64,000 bases of DNA from Bradyrhizobium sp. BR13661 (GCF_029892425.1 NZ_JARXWB010000032.1:28724-92723); one strand, 5' to 3'. Positions 24,715 through 34,140 are shown, counted from the first letter of the stretch. The notes: a model not told the origin generated them from the letters alone. Made by a program: numbers and translations.

Positions 24715-25835
24715 AGCCACATCTCTCGCCGCTTGGGCGCGGGCTGCTCGCCTGCGCCGCTGTTCTCCTCGTCGTCGGCCTGGCCGATGCCGCGCTCCAT
24801 GATGCCTTCGCGCAAAATCCATTCGGCGCGCCGAAACAGGCACCAGCGGCGGAGCCGGAGGCCGGCGGCCTCATCGGCTGGCTCTTGGCAAAACAGTCGG
24901 AATTCTATCGGCAGATGTCGTCGACCATCCGCGCCGCCAAATCCGACGGCTCCGCGGTGTGGACGCTGCTCTTCATCTCCTTTGCCTATGGCATCTTCCA
25001 TGCCGCCGGCCCGGGCCACGGCAAGGCGGTGATCGCCTCCTATCTCGTTGCCAACCGCGAGACCGCGCGGCGCGGCATCGCACTGTCGTTTGCCTCGGCG
25101 CTGATGCAGTCGCTGGTGGCGATCCTGATCGTCGGCATCTCGGCCTGGATCCTGAACGCCACCGCTAAGACCATGTGCAAGGCCGAGGGCGCGATCGAAA
25201 TCGCGAGCTACGCCCTGATCGCGCTGTTTGGACTCCGGCTGGTCTGGGTCAAGGGGCGCACCTTCACCCGCGCGCTCCAGGCGACGCAGCCGGTGCCGGC
25301 GATCGCTGGCGTGCCGCATGACCATGATCACGGCCACCACCATCATCATGATGCGCATGATCATCATGACCATGCTCATAGCCATGATCATCACCACGAT
25401 CACGCGCACGCCCATCACCACCACACCCATGACCACGTCCACGACGAGCATTGCGGCCATTCCCATGGCCCCACGCCGAGCGAGCTTGCCGGCCCCGGCG
25501 GCTGGCGGCGTGGGTTCGCCGCGATCCTGACCGTCGGCATCCGCCCCTGCTCGGGTGCGATCCTTGTGCTGGTGTTCGCGCTGGCCCAGGGCCTGTTCTG
25601 GGCCGGCATTGCCGCGACCTTCCTGATGGGCCTGGGCACCGCGATCACGGTGGCCGCCATCGCGGTGATCGCCGTCTCCGCCAAGGACATCGCCGGCCGC
25701 CTCAGCGCGGGGCGCGATGGTGGCGGTGCGCTGTTCATGCGCGGCATCGAGCTCGGTGCCGCCGCTCTGGTGCTGCTGTTCGGGGCGGGTCTGTTGTTCG
25801 GCTATATCGCGGCCGAACGGACGACGTGTTTTTGA
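24705..25835 (+). CDS. NicO/RcnA family nickel/cobalt transporter
   Basis: A 376-residue membrane protein with about six transmembrane helices. The family motif HAAGPGHGKAVIASYL is in the first helix pair and RPCSGAILVL in the later part. A very His-rich loop (about residues 205-253, more than 25 His) lies between them and probably binds the ion. The start is a TTG (24705 or 24711) overlapping the DUF1007 stop. Direction of transport (uptake or efflux) is not settled by the sequence. Confidence 0.85.
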   Translation: MPLKPHLSPLGRGLLACAAVLLVVGLADAALHDAFAQNPFGAPKQAPAAEPEAGGLIGWLLAKQSEFYRQMSSTIRAAKSDGSAVWTLLFISFAYGIFHAAGPGHGKAVIASYLVANRETARRGIALSFASALMQSLVAILIVGISAWILNATAKTMCKAEGAIEIASYALIALFGLRLVWVKGRTFTRALQATQPVPAIAGVPHDHDHGHHHHHDAHDHHDHAHSHDHHHDHAHAHHHHTHDHVHDEHCGHSHGPTPSELAGPGGWRRGFAAILTVGIRPCSGAILVLVFALAQGLFWAGIAATFLMGLGTAITVAAIAVIAVSAKDIAGRLSAGRDGGGALFMRGIELGAAALVLLFGAGLLFGYIAAERTTCF

Positions 25836-25846
25836 AGCGAACTCTC

Positions 25847-25980
25847 GTGCCCCGGACGCAGCGCAGCGTCCCTTCGACGGTGCGCTGCAGAGCCGGGGCC
25901 CATGTCTCCGTGCAGGAGGGCTTGGCCTTCTGGGTCCCGGCTCTGCGGAGCAGCGCAAGCGCTGCACCGCGTCCGGGACA
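25847..25980. repeat. palindromic intergenic repeat, family A
   Basis: A long imperfect inverted repeat. The outer arms are GTGCCCCGGACGC and GCGTCCGGGACA, and the inner arms are GAGCCGGGGCCCA and TGGGTCCCGGCTC. It lies between two convergent genes and resembles the mobile palindromic units common between Bradyrhizobium genes. It has no coding capacity. Confidence 0.65.
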
Positions 25981-25987
25981 ACAGAGT

Positions 25988-26386
25988 TCACACCGGCAAG
26001 AATCTCTTCAACATCGGCATGAAGAAGATCCCGAGATTAATCGCAAACCCGATGCTCCAGAGGATGGAGCGCAGGGTCGGGCGGTTGCCGAGATAGGTCA
26101 GCACGTAGGCGATCCGGACGATCAGGAACAGCACGGCGAGCTCGTCGATCAGGCGCTGCGGCGAGTCGCGGAATTCGGCGAGCAGCACGGCGAAGGCGAA
26201 GAACGGGAAGGTCTCGATCCCGTTCTGGTGGGCGCCGAGCGCGCGGTGCGCGATGGCGTCTTCATAGAAGGCGGGATCGCGCGGCCGGGAATTGTCGAAC
26301 CCGCGAAACCTGATCCATTTGATCGAGACGATCGTTACCAAATAGAGCAGCAGCGCTCCGAATACGCACCATTCCGCGAGCGTCAT
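25988..26386 (-). CDS. MAPEG family membrane protein
   Basis: A 132-residue protein with four hydrophobic segments (for example CVFGALLLYLVTIVSI and TFPFFAFAVLL). The motif RALGAHQNGIETFPFF contains the NxxE-type signature of MAPEG proteins (membrane-associated eicosanoid/glutathione metabolism). The start at ATG 26386 follows GGAGGGAAG, a strong RBS. Bacterial members may have glutathione transferase activity, but this is unknown here. Confidence 0.82.
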   Translation of the reverse strand: MTLAEWCVFGALLLYLVTIVSIKWIRFRGFDNSRPRDPAFYEDAIAHRALGAHQNGIETFPFFAFAVLLAEFRDSPQRLIDELAVLFLIVRIAYVLTYLGNRPTLRSILWSIGFAINLGIFFMPMLKRFLPV

Positions 26387-26468
26387 CTTCCCTCCCCCGC
26401 TTGGGGGCGACCCTAGCGAAACCGGGCTCATCTTGACAAGTTCGGAGCAACGCGCGACCCAACGGACC

Positions 26469-27506
26469 ATGACGACCATCGCCCCCATCGTCTCAGCAAA
26501 ACCGGCCAAACTGTCGACCCAGCCGCGCGTCGGCGTGCTGCTGGTCAATCTCGGCACGCCCGACACCGCCGACGCCCAGGGTGTGCGGGTCTATCTCAAG
26601 GAATTTCTCTCGGACGCCCGCGTCATCGAGGACCAGGGCCTGATCTGGCAACTGGTGCTGAACGGCATCATCCTGCGCAGCCGTCCCCGCACCAAGGCGC
26701 TCGACTACCGGAAGATCTGGAACGTCGAGAAGAACGAGTCGCCACTCAAGACCATCACGCGCTCGCAAAGCGACAAGCTCGCCGCCGCACTGTCGGACCG
26801 CGCGCATGTCGTGGTGGATTGGGCGATGCGTTACGGCAACCCCTCGATCAAGACAGGCATCGACGCGCTGATCGCCGGGGGATGCGACCGCATCCTCGCC
26901 GTGCCGCTTTATCCGCAATATTCCGCCTCGACCTCGGCGACCGTCTGCGACGAGGTATTTCGCGTGCTGGCCCGCCTGCGCAACCAGCCGACGCTGCGGG
27001 TGACGCCGCCTTATTACCAGGACGAGGCCTATATCGAGGCGCTCGCCGTCTCGATCGAGACGCATCTGGCGGCGTTGTCCTTCAAACCCGAACTGATCGT
27101 CGCCTCTTTCCACGGCATGCCGAAATCCTATGTCGACAAGGGCGATCCCTATCAGAGTCATTGCGTCGCCACGACCGAGGCGCTGCGCCGCCGGCTCGGC
27201 ATGGACGAGACAAAGCTGCTGCTGACCTTCCAGTCGCGCTTCGGCAACGATGAATGGCTGCAGCCCTACACCGACAAGACGATGGAGCGTCTTGCCAGGG
27301 AAGGCGTGCGCCGTATCGCGGTGGTGACGCCGGGCTTTTCGGCCGACTGTCTGGAAACGCTGGAGGAGATCGCGCAGGAGAATGCCGAGATCTTCAAGCA
27401 CAATGGCGGGGAGCAGTTTTCCGCGATCCCATGTCTGAATGACAGTGAGCCCGGCATGGACGTGATCCGCACGCTGGTGCTGCGCGAGCTGCAGGGCTGG
27501 ATCTGA
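26469..27506 (+). CDS. hemH: ferrochelatase
   Basis: A 345-residue enzyme inserting Fe2+ into protoporphyrin IX, the last step of protoheme synthesis. Family motifs are VGVLLVNLGTPD near the N-terminus, MRYGNPSI, the catalytic His in SFHGMPKSY and the Glu in CLETLEEI. Start ATG 26469 was chosen over a TTG at 26433. The length matches alphaproteobacterial HemH. It is followed after 8 bp by an ABC-type binding protein, perhaps co-transcribed. Confidence 0.94.
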   Translation: MTTIAPIVSAKPAKLSTQPRVGVLLVNLGTPDTADAQGVRVYLKEFLSDARVIEDQGLIWQLVLNGIILRSRPRTKALDYRKIWNVEKNESPLKTITRSQSDKLAAALSDRAHVVVDWAMRYGNPSIKTGIDALIAGGCDRILAVPLYPQYSASTSATVCDEVFRVLARLRNQPTLRVTPPYYQDEAYIEALAVSIETHLAALSFKPELIVASFHGMPKSYVDKGDPYQSHCVATTEALRRRLGMDETKLLLTFQSRFGNDEWLQPYTDKTMERLAREGVRRIAVVTPGFSADCLETLEEIAQENAEIFKHNGGEQFSAIPCLNDSEPGMDVIRTLVLRELQGWI

Positions 27507-27514
27507 GGCGTCCG

Positions 27515-28480
27515 ATGAATCGCCGCGAATGTCTGGCGTTTCTCGGAATGACCGCCATGCTGTCGCCAGCGGCGCTGGCACAATCGGATATTGTGCGCCG
27601 GCTCGGGGTGCTCGCCGTCACCGCCGGCGATGACGTGATCGGGCAGGCCCGGCTGGCCGAGGCGCTCGCCGCCCATGGCTGGAAGGATCAGGACAATCTC
27701 AGGATCGATTGGCGCAGCGGCGCCGGCGACCGTGTGACCATCGCCCGGCTTGCCGACGAGCTGATCGCGCTCAAGCCCGACATCCTGCTCGCGATCGGAA
27801 CGCCCTCGGTGGAGGAGCTGCGCCAGCGCACCACCACGATTCCGATCGTGTTCGCCGTGGTCACCGATCCCGTCAGCCAGGGCTTTGTGCAAAACCTCGC
27901 GCATCCCGGCGGCAATATCACCGGCTTCACCGATTATGACGGTCCTCTGGCCGGCAAGTGGCTGGACCTGCTGATGCAGATTACGCCGAAGGTGTCGTGC
28001 GTCTTCGTCGTCTACAATCCCGCCACCGCGCCGTTTGCGCCCCTGATGTTGCACACGATCGAGGACGCCGCGCGCACCCTTCACGTGACGGTCGAGCCCG
28101 CACCGGTGCGGGATGCCGCCTCGATCGCAGCGTTGGCCGCGCACAAGGACGGCGGCTTTCTGGTTCTGCCCGATTTCTTTACCATCGCCAATCGCGCGCA
28201 ACTTCTGTCTGCGATCGCGGGCGCGCGCCTGCCGGCAGTGTTTTGGAGCCGCAGCTTCGTCGACGAGGGCGGGCTGATGTCCTACAGCACCGACAGCGCC
28301 GAGCAGCTGCGGCGTGCGGCCGGCTACGTCGATCGCATCTTGAAGGGGGCTCAGGCGGCGGACCTTCCGGTCCAGAATCCCACCACCTTCGAGCTCGTCG
28401 TCAATCTGAAGTGCGCCAGGGCAATGGGTGTCACGATCCCGGCGAGCTTGCTCGCAACTGCACACGACGTCATCGAATAG
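27515..28480 (+). CDS. ABC-type substrate-binding protein (PF04392 type)
   Basis: A 321-residue exported protein. The N-terminus MNRRECLAFLGMTAMLSP has a twin-arginine-like start, with cleavage near ALAQ. The mature domain matches the ABC_sub_bind family (ITGFTDYDGPLAGKWLDLL, AIGTPSVEELRQRTTTIPIV). No permease or ATPase gene is adjacent, so it is an orphan binding protein, and the ligand is unknown. Confidence 0.8.
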   Translation: MNRRECLAFLGMTAMLSPAALAQSDIVRRLGVLAVTAGDDVIGQARLAEALAAHGWKDQDNLRIDWRSGAGDRVTIARLADELIALKPDILLAIGTPSVEELRQRTTTIPIVFAVVTDPVSQGFVQNLAHPGGNITGFTDYDGPLAGKWLDLLMQITPKVSCVFVVYNPATAPFAPLMLHTIEDAARTLHVTVEPAPVRDAASIAALAAHKDGGFLVLPDFFTIANRAQLLSAIAGARLPAVFWSRSFVDEGGLMSYSTDSAEQLRRAAGYVDRILKGAQAADLPVQNPTTFELVVNLKCARAMGVTIPASLLATAHDVIE

Positions 28481-28689
28481 GGTCGCAAATCATTAACTTT
28501 TGCCCCTAGGTCTGCGCCCCCACGCCTTCAAGAGCCCTCCGCAAATACATAATCGTGACCGTTCCCGCTCCGTGCGCCTTGTTCAGAATCGCGTGGATGC
28601 CGACGTGAAAAGCGACCGCTGAACCGGTAGGGTCGTGATCCCGACCAATGACAGCGCGGGAAAGGCCTATTTCCCGCCGTGGAGGATAT

Positions 28690-29691
28690 ATGAGCGGCTT
28701 CGATATTTTCGCGATTGTTCTGGTGTTGCTCGTCATCATCACGCTGATTGCCGGCGTGAAGACGGTGCCGCAGGGCTATGACTGGACCATCGAGCGGTTC
28801 GGCAAATACACCCAGACGCTGAGCCCCGGGCTCAATCTGATCGTGCCCTATTTCGACCGCGTCGGGCGCAAGATCAACATGATGGAGCAGGTGATCGACA
28901 TTCCCGAGCAGGAGGTGATCACCAAGGACAACGCCACCGTGACGGTGGACGGCGTCGCCTTCTATCAGGTTTTCGACGCCGCGAAGGCCAGCTACGAGGT
29001 CGCCAACCTCAACCAGGCCATCACGGTTTTGACCATGACCAACATTCGCTCGGTGATGGGCTCGATGGATCTCGACCAGGTGCTGTCGCATCGCGACGAG
29101 ATCAATGAGCGCCTGTTGCGCGTCGTCGACGCCGCGGTCTCGCCCTGGGGCGTCAAGGTCAACCGCATCGAGATCAAGGACATCGTGCCGCCCGCCGACC
29201 TCGTCGAGGCGATGGGCCGGCAGATGAAGGCCGAGCGCGTCAAGCGTGCGGACATTCTCTCTGCCGAAGGCCAGCGCCAGTCGGAAATCCTGCGCGCCGA
29301 GGGTGCCAAGCAGGGCCAGATCCTCCAGGCCGAAGGCCGCAAGGAAGCGGCGTTCCGTGACGCGGAGGCGCGCGAGCGGTCCGCGGAGGCCGAGGCGAAG
29401 GCGACACTGGTCGTCTCCGAAGCGATCGCGAAGGGCGACGTCGCCGCGCTGAACTATTTTATCGCCGACAAATATATCAAGGCGTTTGGCCAGTTCGCGG
29501 ATGCGCCGAACCAGAAGATCATCATGCTGCCGATGGAAGCGACCAGCATGCTCGGCTCGCTCGCCGGCATCGGTGAGATCGCGAAGGCAACGTTCGGCGA
29601 GAGTGCTGCATCCGCGGCCGCCGCCGCTCGCCGCACCAGCTCGGTGCCGCCGACCGGCAGCACGCCGCCGGTCCCGCCGCGGCAGGGGTAA
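28690..29691 (+). CDS. SPFH (stomatin/prohibitin) family protein
   Basis: A 333-residue protein with an N-terminal membrane helix (IFAIVLVLLVIITLI), an SPFH domain (VPQGYDWTIERFGKYTQTLS through the ARER helix) and a coiled-coil tail with Glu/Ala/Lys repeats ending in a Pro-rich segment. The ATG 28690 has GGAGG 5 bp upstream. It is followed by an NfeD gene, the usual pairing in bacteria. It probably organises membrane domains or membrane proteolysis. Confidence 0.9.
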   Translation: MSGFDIFAIVLVLLVIITLIAGVKTVPQGYDWTIERFGKYTQTLSPGLNLIVPYFDRVGRKINMMEQVIDIPEQEVITKDNATVTVDGVAFYQVFDAAKASYEVANLNQAITVLTMTNIRSVMGSMDLDQVLSHRDEINERLLRVVDAAVSPWGVKVNRIEIKDIVPPADLVEAMGRQMKAERVKRADILSAEGQRQSEILRAEGAKQGQILQAEGRKEAAFRDAEARERSAEAEAKATLVVSEAIAKGDVAALNYFIADKYIKAFGQFADAPNQKIIMLPMEATSMLGSLAGIGEIAKATFGESAASAAAAARRTSSVPPTGSTPPVPPRQG

Positions 29692-29746
29692 GGAATAGCG
29701 CATGACCTTCTGCTAGGGTCATGCGCAGGCATCTGGAGGTCGTGTC

Positions 29747-30190
29747 ATGACCAACATGTTCGTATCGCTCGGCAACTGGAACTGGCTGATCTTCGGCTTC
29801 ATCCTGATGGCGCTGGAGGTGATCGCGCCGGGCGTGTTCCTGTTCTGGCTCGGGCTGGCGGCGTTGCTGGTCGGCCTGATCTCGTTCACGGCCGTCATCT
29901 CCTGGCAGATCCAGCTCGTGATGTTCGCGGTGTTCGCGGCCGCCGCCGTGCCGGTGTGGCGCCGGCTCGCCCGGCCGAAACTGGATGAGAGCGCCAGCCC
30001 TTTCCTCAACAAGCGTACCGAGGCGCTGCTGGGCCGGGAGTTCACGCTGGAAAAGCCCATCATCGACGGCAACGGCACCGTCCGCATCGGCGACACCGTA
30101 TGGCGCGTCGCAGGCCCGGATACGCCGGCGGGAACGCGGGTGAAGGTGGTGCAGGTGGATGGCGCCAATCTGACGGTCGCTGCGGCGTAG
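29747..30190 (+). CDS. nfeD: NfeD family protein
   Basis: A 147-residue protein. Residues about 10-75 form two or three transmembrane helices, and the C-terminal 70 residues form an OB-fold NfeD domain (GREFTLEKPIIDGNGTVRIG, with TRVKVVQVDGANLTV at the end). It is the short NfeD1b-type partner of the upstream SPFH protein, 55 bp away and in the same direction. Confidence 0.88.
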   Translation: MTNMFVSLGNWNWLIFGFILMALEVIAPGVFLFWLGLAALLVGLISFTAVISWQIQLVMFAVFAAAAVPVWRRLARPKLDESASPFLNKRTEALLGREFTLEKPIIDGNGTVRIGDTVWRVAGPDTPAGTRVKVVQVDGANLTVAAA

Positions 30191-30216
30191 CCCTCCAGGG
30201 GAGGGTAGGAGGAAGC

Positions 30217-30537
30217 CTACTTCTTCCACCTCTCCGCAAACCGGTGCAGCGGCATGAACGTCTCGCACAGCTCCCGTCCCAGCGCGGTCAGCCCATAGCC
30301 GCCTCCTTCCCCCAGCTCCACAAACCCCGCCTCGCGCAGCTCCGTCAGCCGCGCTTGCAGCACCGTCGGTGAGGCCTCATCGCAGGCCGTGCGCAGTGCG
30401 CGTGAAGTGAGGGGCTCCTCGCGCAGCTCCCACAATATCCGCAGGGTCCAGCGCCGGCCGAGCAGGTCGAGCAGCGCCATGATTGGCCGGCCGGTGCGCG
30501 AGCCGCGGACTTTCCCTGATGCTGCCTGTTTTGCCAT
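30217..30537 (-). CDS. HxlR family winged-helix regulator
   Basis: A 106-residue DNA-binding protein. The HxlR pattern is visible in ALLDLLGRRWTLRILWEL, SPTVLQARLTELREAGFVE and LTALGRELCETFMPL. It is divergent from the AhpD-like gene, with tandem palindromes between them, so it probably represses itself and that gene. The effector is not evident. Confidence 0.87.
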   Translation of the reverse strand: MAKQAASGKVRGSRTGRPIMALLDLLGRRWTLRILWELREEPLTSRALRTACDEASPTVLQARLTELREAGFVELGEGGGYGLTALGRELCETFMPLHRFAERWKK

Positions 30538-30554
30538 CGCATCCCTCTTGCGTC

Positions 30555-30597
30555 TTGCTACGGATAATGTAGCGTATTGCTACAGTAATTGTAGCAA
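30555..30597. promoter_or_regulatory. tandem operators for the HxlR regulator
   Basis: Two inverted repeats stand about 22 bp apart: TTGCTAC-N7-GTAGCG (30555-30574) and TTGCTACA-N5-TGTAGCAA (30577-30597). They sit between the divergent HxlR and AhpD-like genes. The spacing of two helical turns suits two dimers on one DNA face. Confidence 0.7.
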
Positions 30598-30608
30598 GGA
30601 AGACGCCC

Positions 30609-31160
30609 ATGTCATCCCCAACGCCGCGGATTGCCCCGCTCGATCAGCCTTATCCCCCGGAGATCCAGGCACAGTTCGACCGCATCATGCGTGGCGCGCC
30701 GCCGCTGCTGCTATTCCGGGTGATGGCTGGCCACACCCGTGCCTGGGACAAGTTTCGCGCCGGCAGCCTGCTCGATCCCGGGCCGCTGTCGCTGCGCGAA
30801 CGGGAGATCGTCATCGATCGCACCTGCGCGCTGAACAAATGCGAATATGAATGGGGCGTGCATGTTGCGATCTTCGCCGGACCTGCGAAGCTCACTGAAA
30901 AGGAAGTCCGCGCGACTGTCGCACGCGATGCGAATTCCGCCTGCTGGACGCCGGCCGAGCAGGCCTTGATTGCGGCGGTTGAGGCCCTGCATCACCGCGC
31001 GACGTTTTCGGACGCCGAATTTGCCATTCTCTCGTCGCATTACGACGAGGCGCAGATCCTGGAGATCATGCTGCTGTGCGGCTTCTATCGCACTGTGTCG
31101 TATCTGGCGAACGGGCTGAAGCTGCCGCTGGAGGAGAAGGCGGCGCGGTTTCCGGCGTGA
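30609..31160 (+). CDS. carboxymuconolactone decarboxylase/AhpD-like protein
   Basis: A 183-residue protein of the CMD fold. The central part has TCALNKCEYEWGVHVAIF, where the acidic residues, Cys and His typical of the family cluster. Some members are peroxidase-like thiol enzymes; here only one Cys lies close to the His, so the redox role is uncertain. The divergent HxlR gene and tandem operators suggest that both respond to the same signal, for example a reactive aromatic or redox compound. Confidence 0.8.
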   Translation: MSSPTPRIAPLDQPYPPEIQAQFDRIMRGAPPLLLFRVMAGHTRAWDKFRAGSLLDPGPLSLREREIVIDRTCALNKCEYEWGVHVAIFAGPAKLTEKEVRATVARDANSACWTPAEQALIAAVEALHHRATFSDAEFAILSSHYDEAQILEIMLLCGFYRTVSYLANGLKLPLEEKAARFPA

Positions 31161-31197
31161 GACTCTCTCTCCCCACAAGCGGGGAGAGGCGAAGAAA

Positions 31198-32205
31198 CTA
31201 AGCCACGCCCGCGCGCAGCAGATCGTGCAGGTGCACGATGCCCACCACCTTGTCCGCCTCGGTCACGACCAGCGTCGTGATTTTTCGCGCATTGAGCACC
31301 TCGATCATCTCGCTGGCGAGCATCGAGGGGGGCACGGTCTTCGGCTGCTTCGTCATGATGTCGTCGACCGACACTGTCAGCAGGTCAGGCCGCATGTGGC
31401 GGCGCAGATCGCCGTCGGTGATGATCCCGACGGCCTCGTTCGCATCGTTGACGATGCAGACGCAGCCAAGACCCTTGGCCGACATTTCCATCACGGCGTC
31501 CGACATTTTCGTGCCGAGCGGCTTCACCGGAATCTCCGAGCCGGTGCGCATGTAGTCGCGGACGAATTTGAGCATCGCGCCCAGCTTGCCGCCGGGGTGG
31601 AAGTGGGCGAACTCCAGCGCAGTGAAGCCGCGGCCTTCGAGCAGCGCGATCGCGATGGCATCGCCGATCGCGACCTGCATCATGGTCGAGGTGGTCGGCG
31701 CCAGATTGTGCGGGCAGGCCTCGCGCGCCTTCGGCAGCTCGATCACGATGTCGGCAGCCTGGCCCAGCGAGGAGGCCGCATTCGACGTCACCGCGATCAT
31801 CGGGATCGCAAAGCGCGCCGAATAGTTCACCAGCGTCTTCATCTCCGGCTGCTCGCCGGACCAGGACAGCGCCATGATGACGTCGTCGGTGGTGATCATG
31901 CCGAGGTCGCCATGGGCGGCTTCAGCGGTGTGAACGAAGAAGGCCGGCGTGCCCGTCGAGGCCAGGGTCGCCGCGATCTTGCGCGCCATGTGGCCGGATT
32001 TGCCGAGGCCGGTGACGATGACCCGGCCCTTGGCGTTGCGGATCAGGTCGACCGCCTTGGCAAAGGCCTCGCCCAGCGGGCCGCGCAAGGCGGCCGCGAG
32101 CGCGTTGATGCCGCCGCTCTCGGTCTCCAGCGTGCGGAGCGCGGATTCGACTGATGGAGGGGCGGAGCTGGATGATGAGGTCATCAGCGGTTTCGAACTC
32201 GGCAT
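31198..32205 (-). CDS. kdsD: arabinose-5-phosphate isomerase
   Basis: A 335-residue KpsF/GutQ-type enzyme converting ribulose-5-phosphate to arabinose-5-phosphate for Kdo in lipopolysaccharide. The N-terminal SIS domain contains VIVTGLGKSGHMARK and ALSWSGEQPE; the C-terminal half has two CBS domains (for example MSDAVMEMSAKGLGCVCIV and VDDIMTKQPKTV). The start at 32205 or 32184 is uncertain. The frame is open for another 1.4 kb upstream, but only as an antisense reading of the beta-barrel gene. Confidence 0.9.
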   Translation of the reverse strand: MPSSKPLMTSSSSSAPPSVESALRTLETESGGINALAAALRGPLGEAFAKAVDLIRNAKGRVIVTGLGKSGHMARKIAATLASTGTPAFFVHTAEAAHGDLGMITTDDVIMALSWSGEQPEMKTLVNYSARFAIPMIAVTSNAASSLGQAADIVIELPKAREACPHNLAPTTSTMMQVAIGDAIAIALLEGRGFTALEFAHFHPGGKLGAMLKFVRDYMRTGSEIPVKPLGTKMSDAVMEMSAKGLGCVCIVNDANEAVGIITDGDLRRHMRPDLLTVSVDDIMTKQPKTVPPSMLASEMIEVLNARKITTLVVTEADKVVGIVHLHDLLRAGVA

Positions 32206-32397
32206 GTTCTGGTCCAGGGAGGAGGGGCTTCGGCCCGTTGGGGCCTCCTTAGCATGCCCCGGCACAAGAGGCGACGCGGGCGCCAAAACCCTCAACGGGT
32301 CATTAACCATAATTGTTTTAACTCCATTAACGATGGTTCCCGCGAGCCCGCGGAGAGCCGTCAGTGAAGTATCTGATTTCGTTGGAGTTATTCCATC

Positions 32398-34140
32398 GTG
32401 GGGTCGCCTCCAGGTAGGGGCCGGAGCAGTCGCGCGTACGTCTTTCGCGCCGCTTTGCCATGCCTGCTGCTGACGGCGCTGGAAAACGCACCCGCGGCCG
32501 CCCAGAGCGTCACGCCCGATCTGTTCAATCCCAACCGCGGCGGCTTCGTTTCGCCCGATACGCTGCCGACGCGCCGCACGGCCGGTGTGCCGCAGGCCCC
32601 GTCCGATGCGATCCCGCAGCCGCCGGATCCCAACGACGATCCGCGCAAGAAGAGCGACGCGCCCGCAACGACGCGCGTCGGTCAGGTGCCGACCTACGGC
32701 CTGCCCGCCGCCAATGGCGCGAGCAGCTCCGGCTACGACTCGCTCAATCGCAAGCGTCAGCAACCAAAGCTCTATCCCGGCCAGCCGAAGCCAAAGAAGC
32801 CCGCGGGGCCAGGCTCGCCGGTGCCTGCAACGCCACCGGTCTCCTCGCTCGGTCCTCCGCGCATTGCGCCGCCGCCGTCGGAGACTGCGAACAAGACGCC
32901 ATTGCCGCCGGCCATGGCGGGCACCGTGCCCGGCCAGCCGCAGCGCCGCCGCCTCAAGGTCGACGACGATGCCTTCGGCGCGGTCGGCGACTACGCCGGC
33001 AGCTTCCTGATCAAGGGCGGGCTCGAGCTCTCCACCGGCTACGACACCAATCCCGCGCGCCTGCAAAAGCCGGTCGGCTCGCCGGCCTATGTCGTCGCGC
33101 CCGATCTGCTCGTGCAATCCGACTGGGAGCGTCACGCGCTGGTCGCCGATTTGCGCGGCTCGTTCAACGGCTACACCAACAACATGCCGGCGACCATCGA
33201 CGGCCTTGCTTCGCCGTCGCCGGTCGAGATCAACCGCCCCGATTTCACCGGCCATGTCGACGGCCGCTTCGATGTCGATCGCGATCTCAAGCTGACCTCG
33301 CAATTCCGGCTGCGGCTCGCCACCGACAATCCCGGCAGCCCGAACGTGCAGGCCGGCCTGCAGAAATATCCCATCTACGCCACCTATGGCGGCACCTTCG
33401 GCTTCGACCAGACGTTCAACCGCTTCCAGGTCGCGGCCGGCGCGACCATCGATCGCACCGCCTATACGGATTCCAAGCTCACCGACGGCTCGACCTTCAG
33501 CAATGACGACCGCGACTTCAACCAGTATGGCGGCGTGGGGCGCTTCTCCTATGAGCTGAAGCCGGGCCTCAAGCCGTTCGTCGAGATCGAGGGCGACAAC
33601 CGCATCCACGACCAGGCCGCCGATCGCAACGGTTATTTGCGCGACTCAACCGGCGGCTACGCCAAGGTCGGCTCGTCCTTCGAGTTCACCCGCATCCTCA
33701 CCGGTGAAATCTCGATCGGCTATTCCGCCCGCAACTATGTCGACCCGCGCCTCAGCCAGCTCTCGGGCTTCCTGACCACGGGCTCGCTGATCTGGAACGC
33801 CAGCGGTCTGACGACGGTGAAATTCAACACCGACACCCAGATCGCGGAAACCACGATTCCCGGCTCCTCCGGCGTGCTGGTGCACACCTACGCCGCCGAA
33901 GTCGACCACGACTTCCGCCGCTGGCTCACCGCGATCGGCAAGTTCACCTACGGCACCTACGACTATCAGGGCCAGAATCGCAACGACAAGACCTACTCGA
34001 TCGAAGGCGACCTGATCTACAAGCTCAACCGCAATGTCTGGATCAAGGGCACGCTGCGTCACGACATCCTGGACTCGAACCAGCCGGGCTCGAGCTCGCA
34101 GGGGACTGTGGTGATGCTGGGGGTGAGGTTGCAGAATTAG
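32398..34140 (+). CDS. outer-membrane beta-barrel protein (BBP2-like)
   Basis: A 580-residue exported protein starting at GTG 32398, with an N-terminal signal peptide (AALPCLLLTALENAPAAA). After a Pro-rich, basic linker (about residues 45-180), repeated amphipathic strands follow (for example GGLELSTGYDTNPARL, YAAEVDHDFRRWLTAIG). The last residues GTVVMLGVRLQN end with a non-aromatic Asn, unusual for classical porins but seen in the BBP2/outer-membrane beta-barrel 2 family. It probably acts in export or assembly of surface material. It diverges from kdsD. Confidence 0.75.
   Translation: MGSPPGRGRSSRAYVFRAALPCLLLTALENAPAAAQSVTPDLFNPNRGGFVSPDTLPTRRTAGVPQAPSDAIPQPPDPNDDPRKKSDAPATTRVGQVPTYGLPAANGASSSGYDSLNRKRQQPKLYPGQPKPKKPAGPGSPVPATPPVSSLGPPRIAPPPSETANKTPLPPAMAGTVPGQPQRRRLKVDDDAFGAVGDYAGSFLIKGGLELSTGYDTNPARLQKPVGSPAYVVAPDLLVQSDWERHALVADLRGSFNGYTNNMPATIDGLASPSPVEINRPDFTGHVDGRFDVDRDLKLTSQFRLRLATDNPGSPNVQAGLQKYPIYATYGGTFGFDQTFNRFQVAAGATIDRTAYTDSKLTDGSTFSNDDRDFNQYGGVGRFSYELKPGLKPFVEIEGDNRIHDQAADRNGYLRDSTGGYAKVGSSFEFTRILTGEISIGYSARNYVDPRLSQLSGFLTTGSLIWNASGLTTVKFNTDTQIAETTIPGSSGVLVHTYAAEVDHDFRRWLTAIGKFTYGTYDYQGQNRNDKTYSIEGDLIYKLNRNVWIKGTLRHDILDSNQPGSSSQGTVVMLGVRLQN

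Noticed and set aside
26433..26461. TTGACA as the -35 element of hemH
   Set aside because: There is no -10-like sequence 16-18 bp downstream, and the start would fall almost on the ATG.
32206..33609. N-terminal extension of KdsD (about 470 codons)
   Set aside because: KdsD is complete from 32205 or 32184; the extension is antisense to the beta-barrel gene and unlike the isomerase family.
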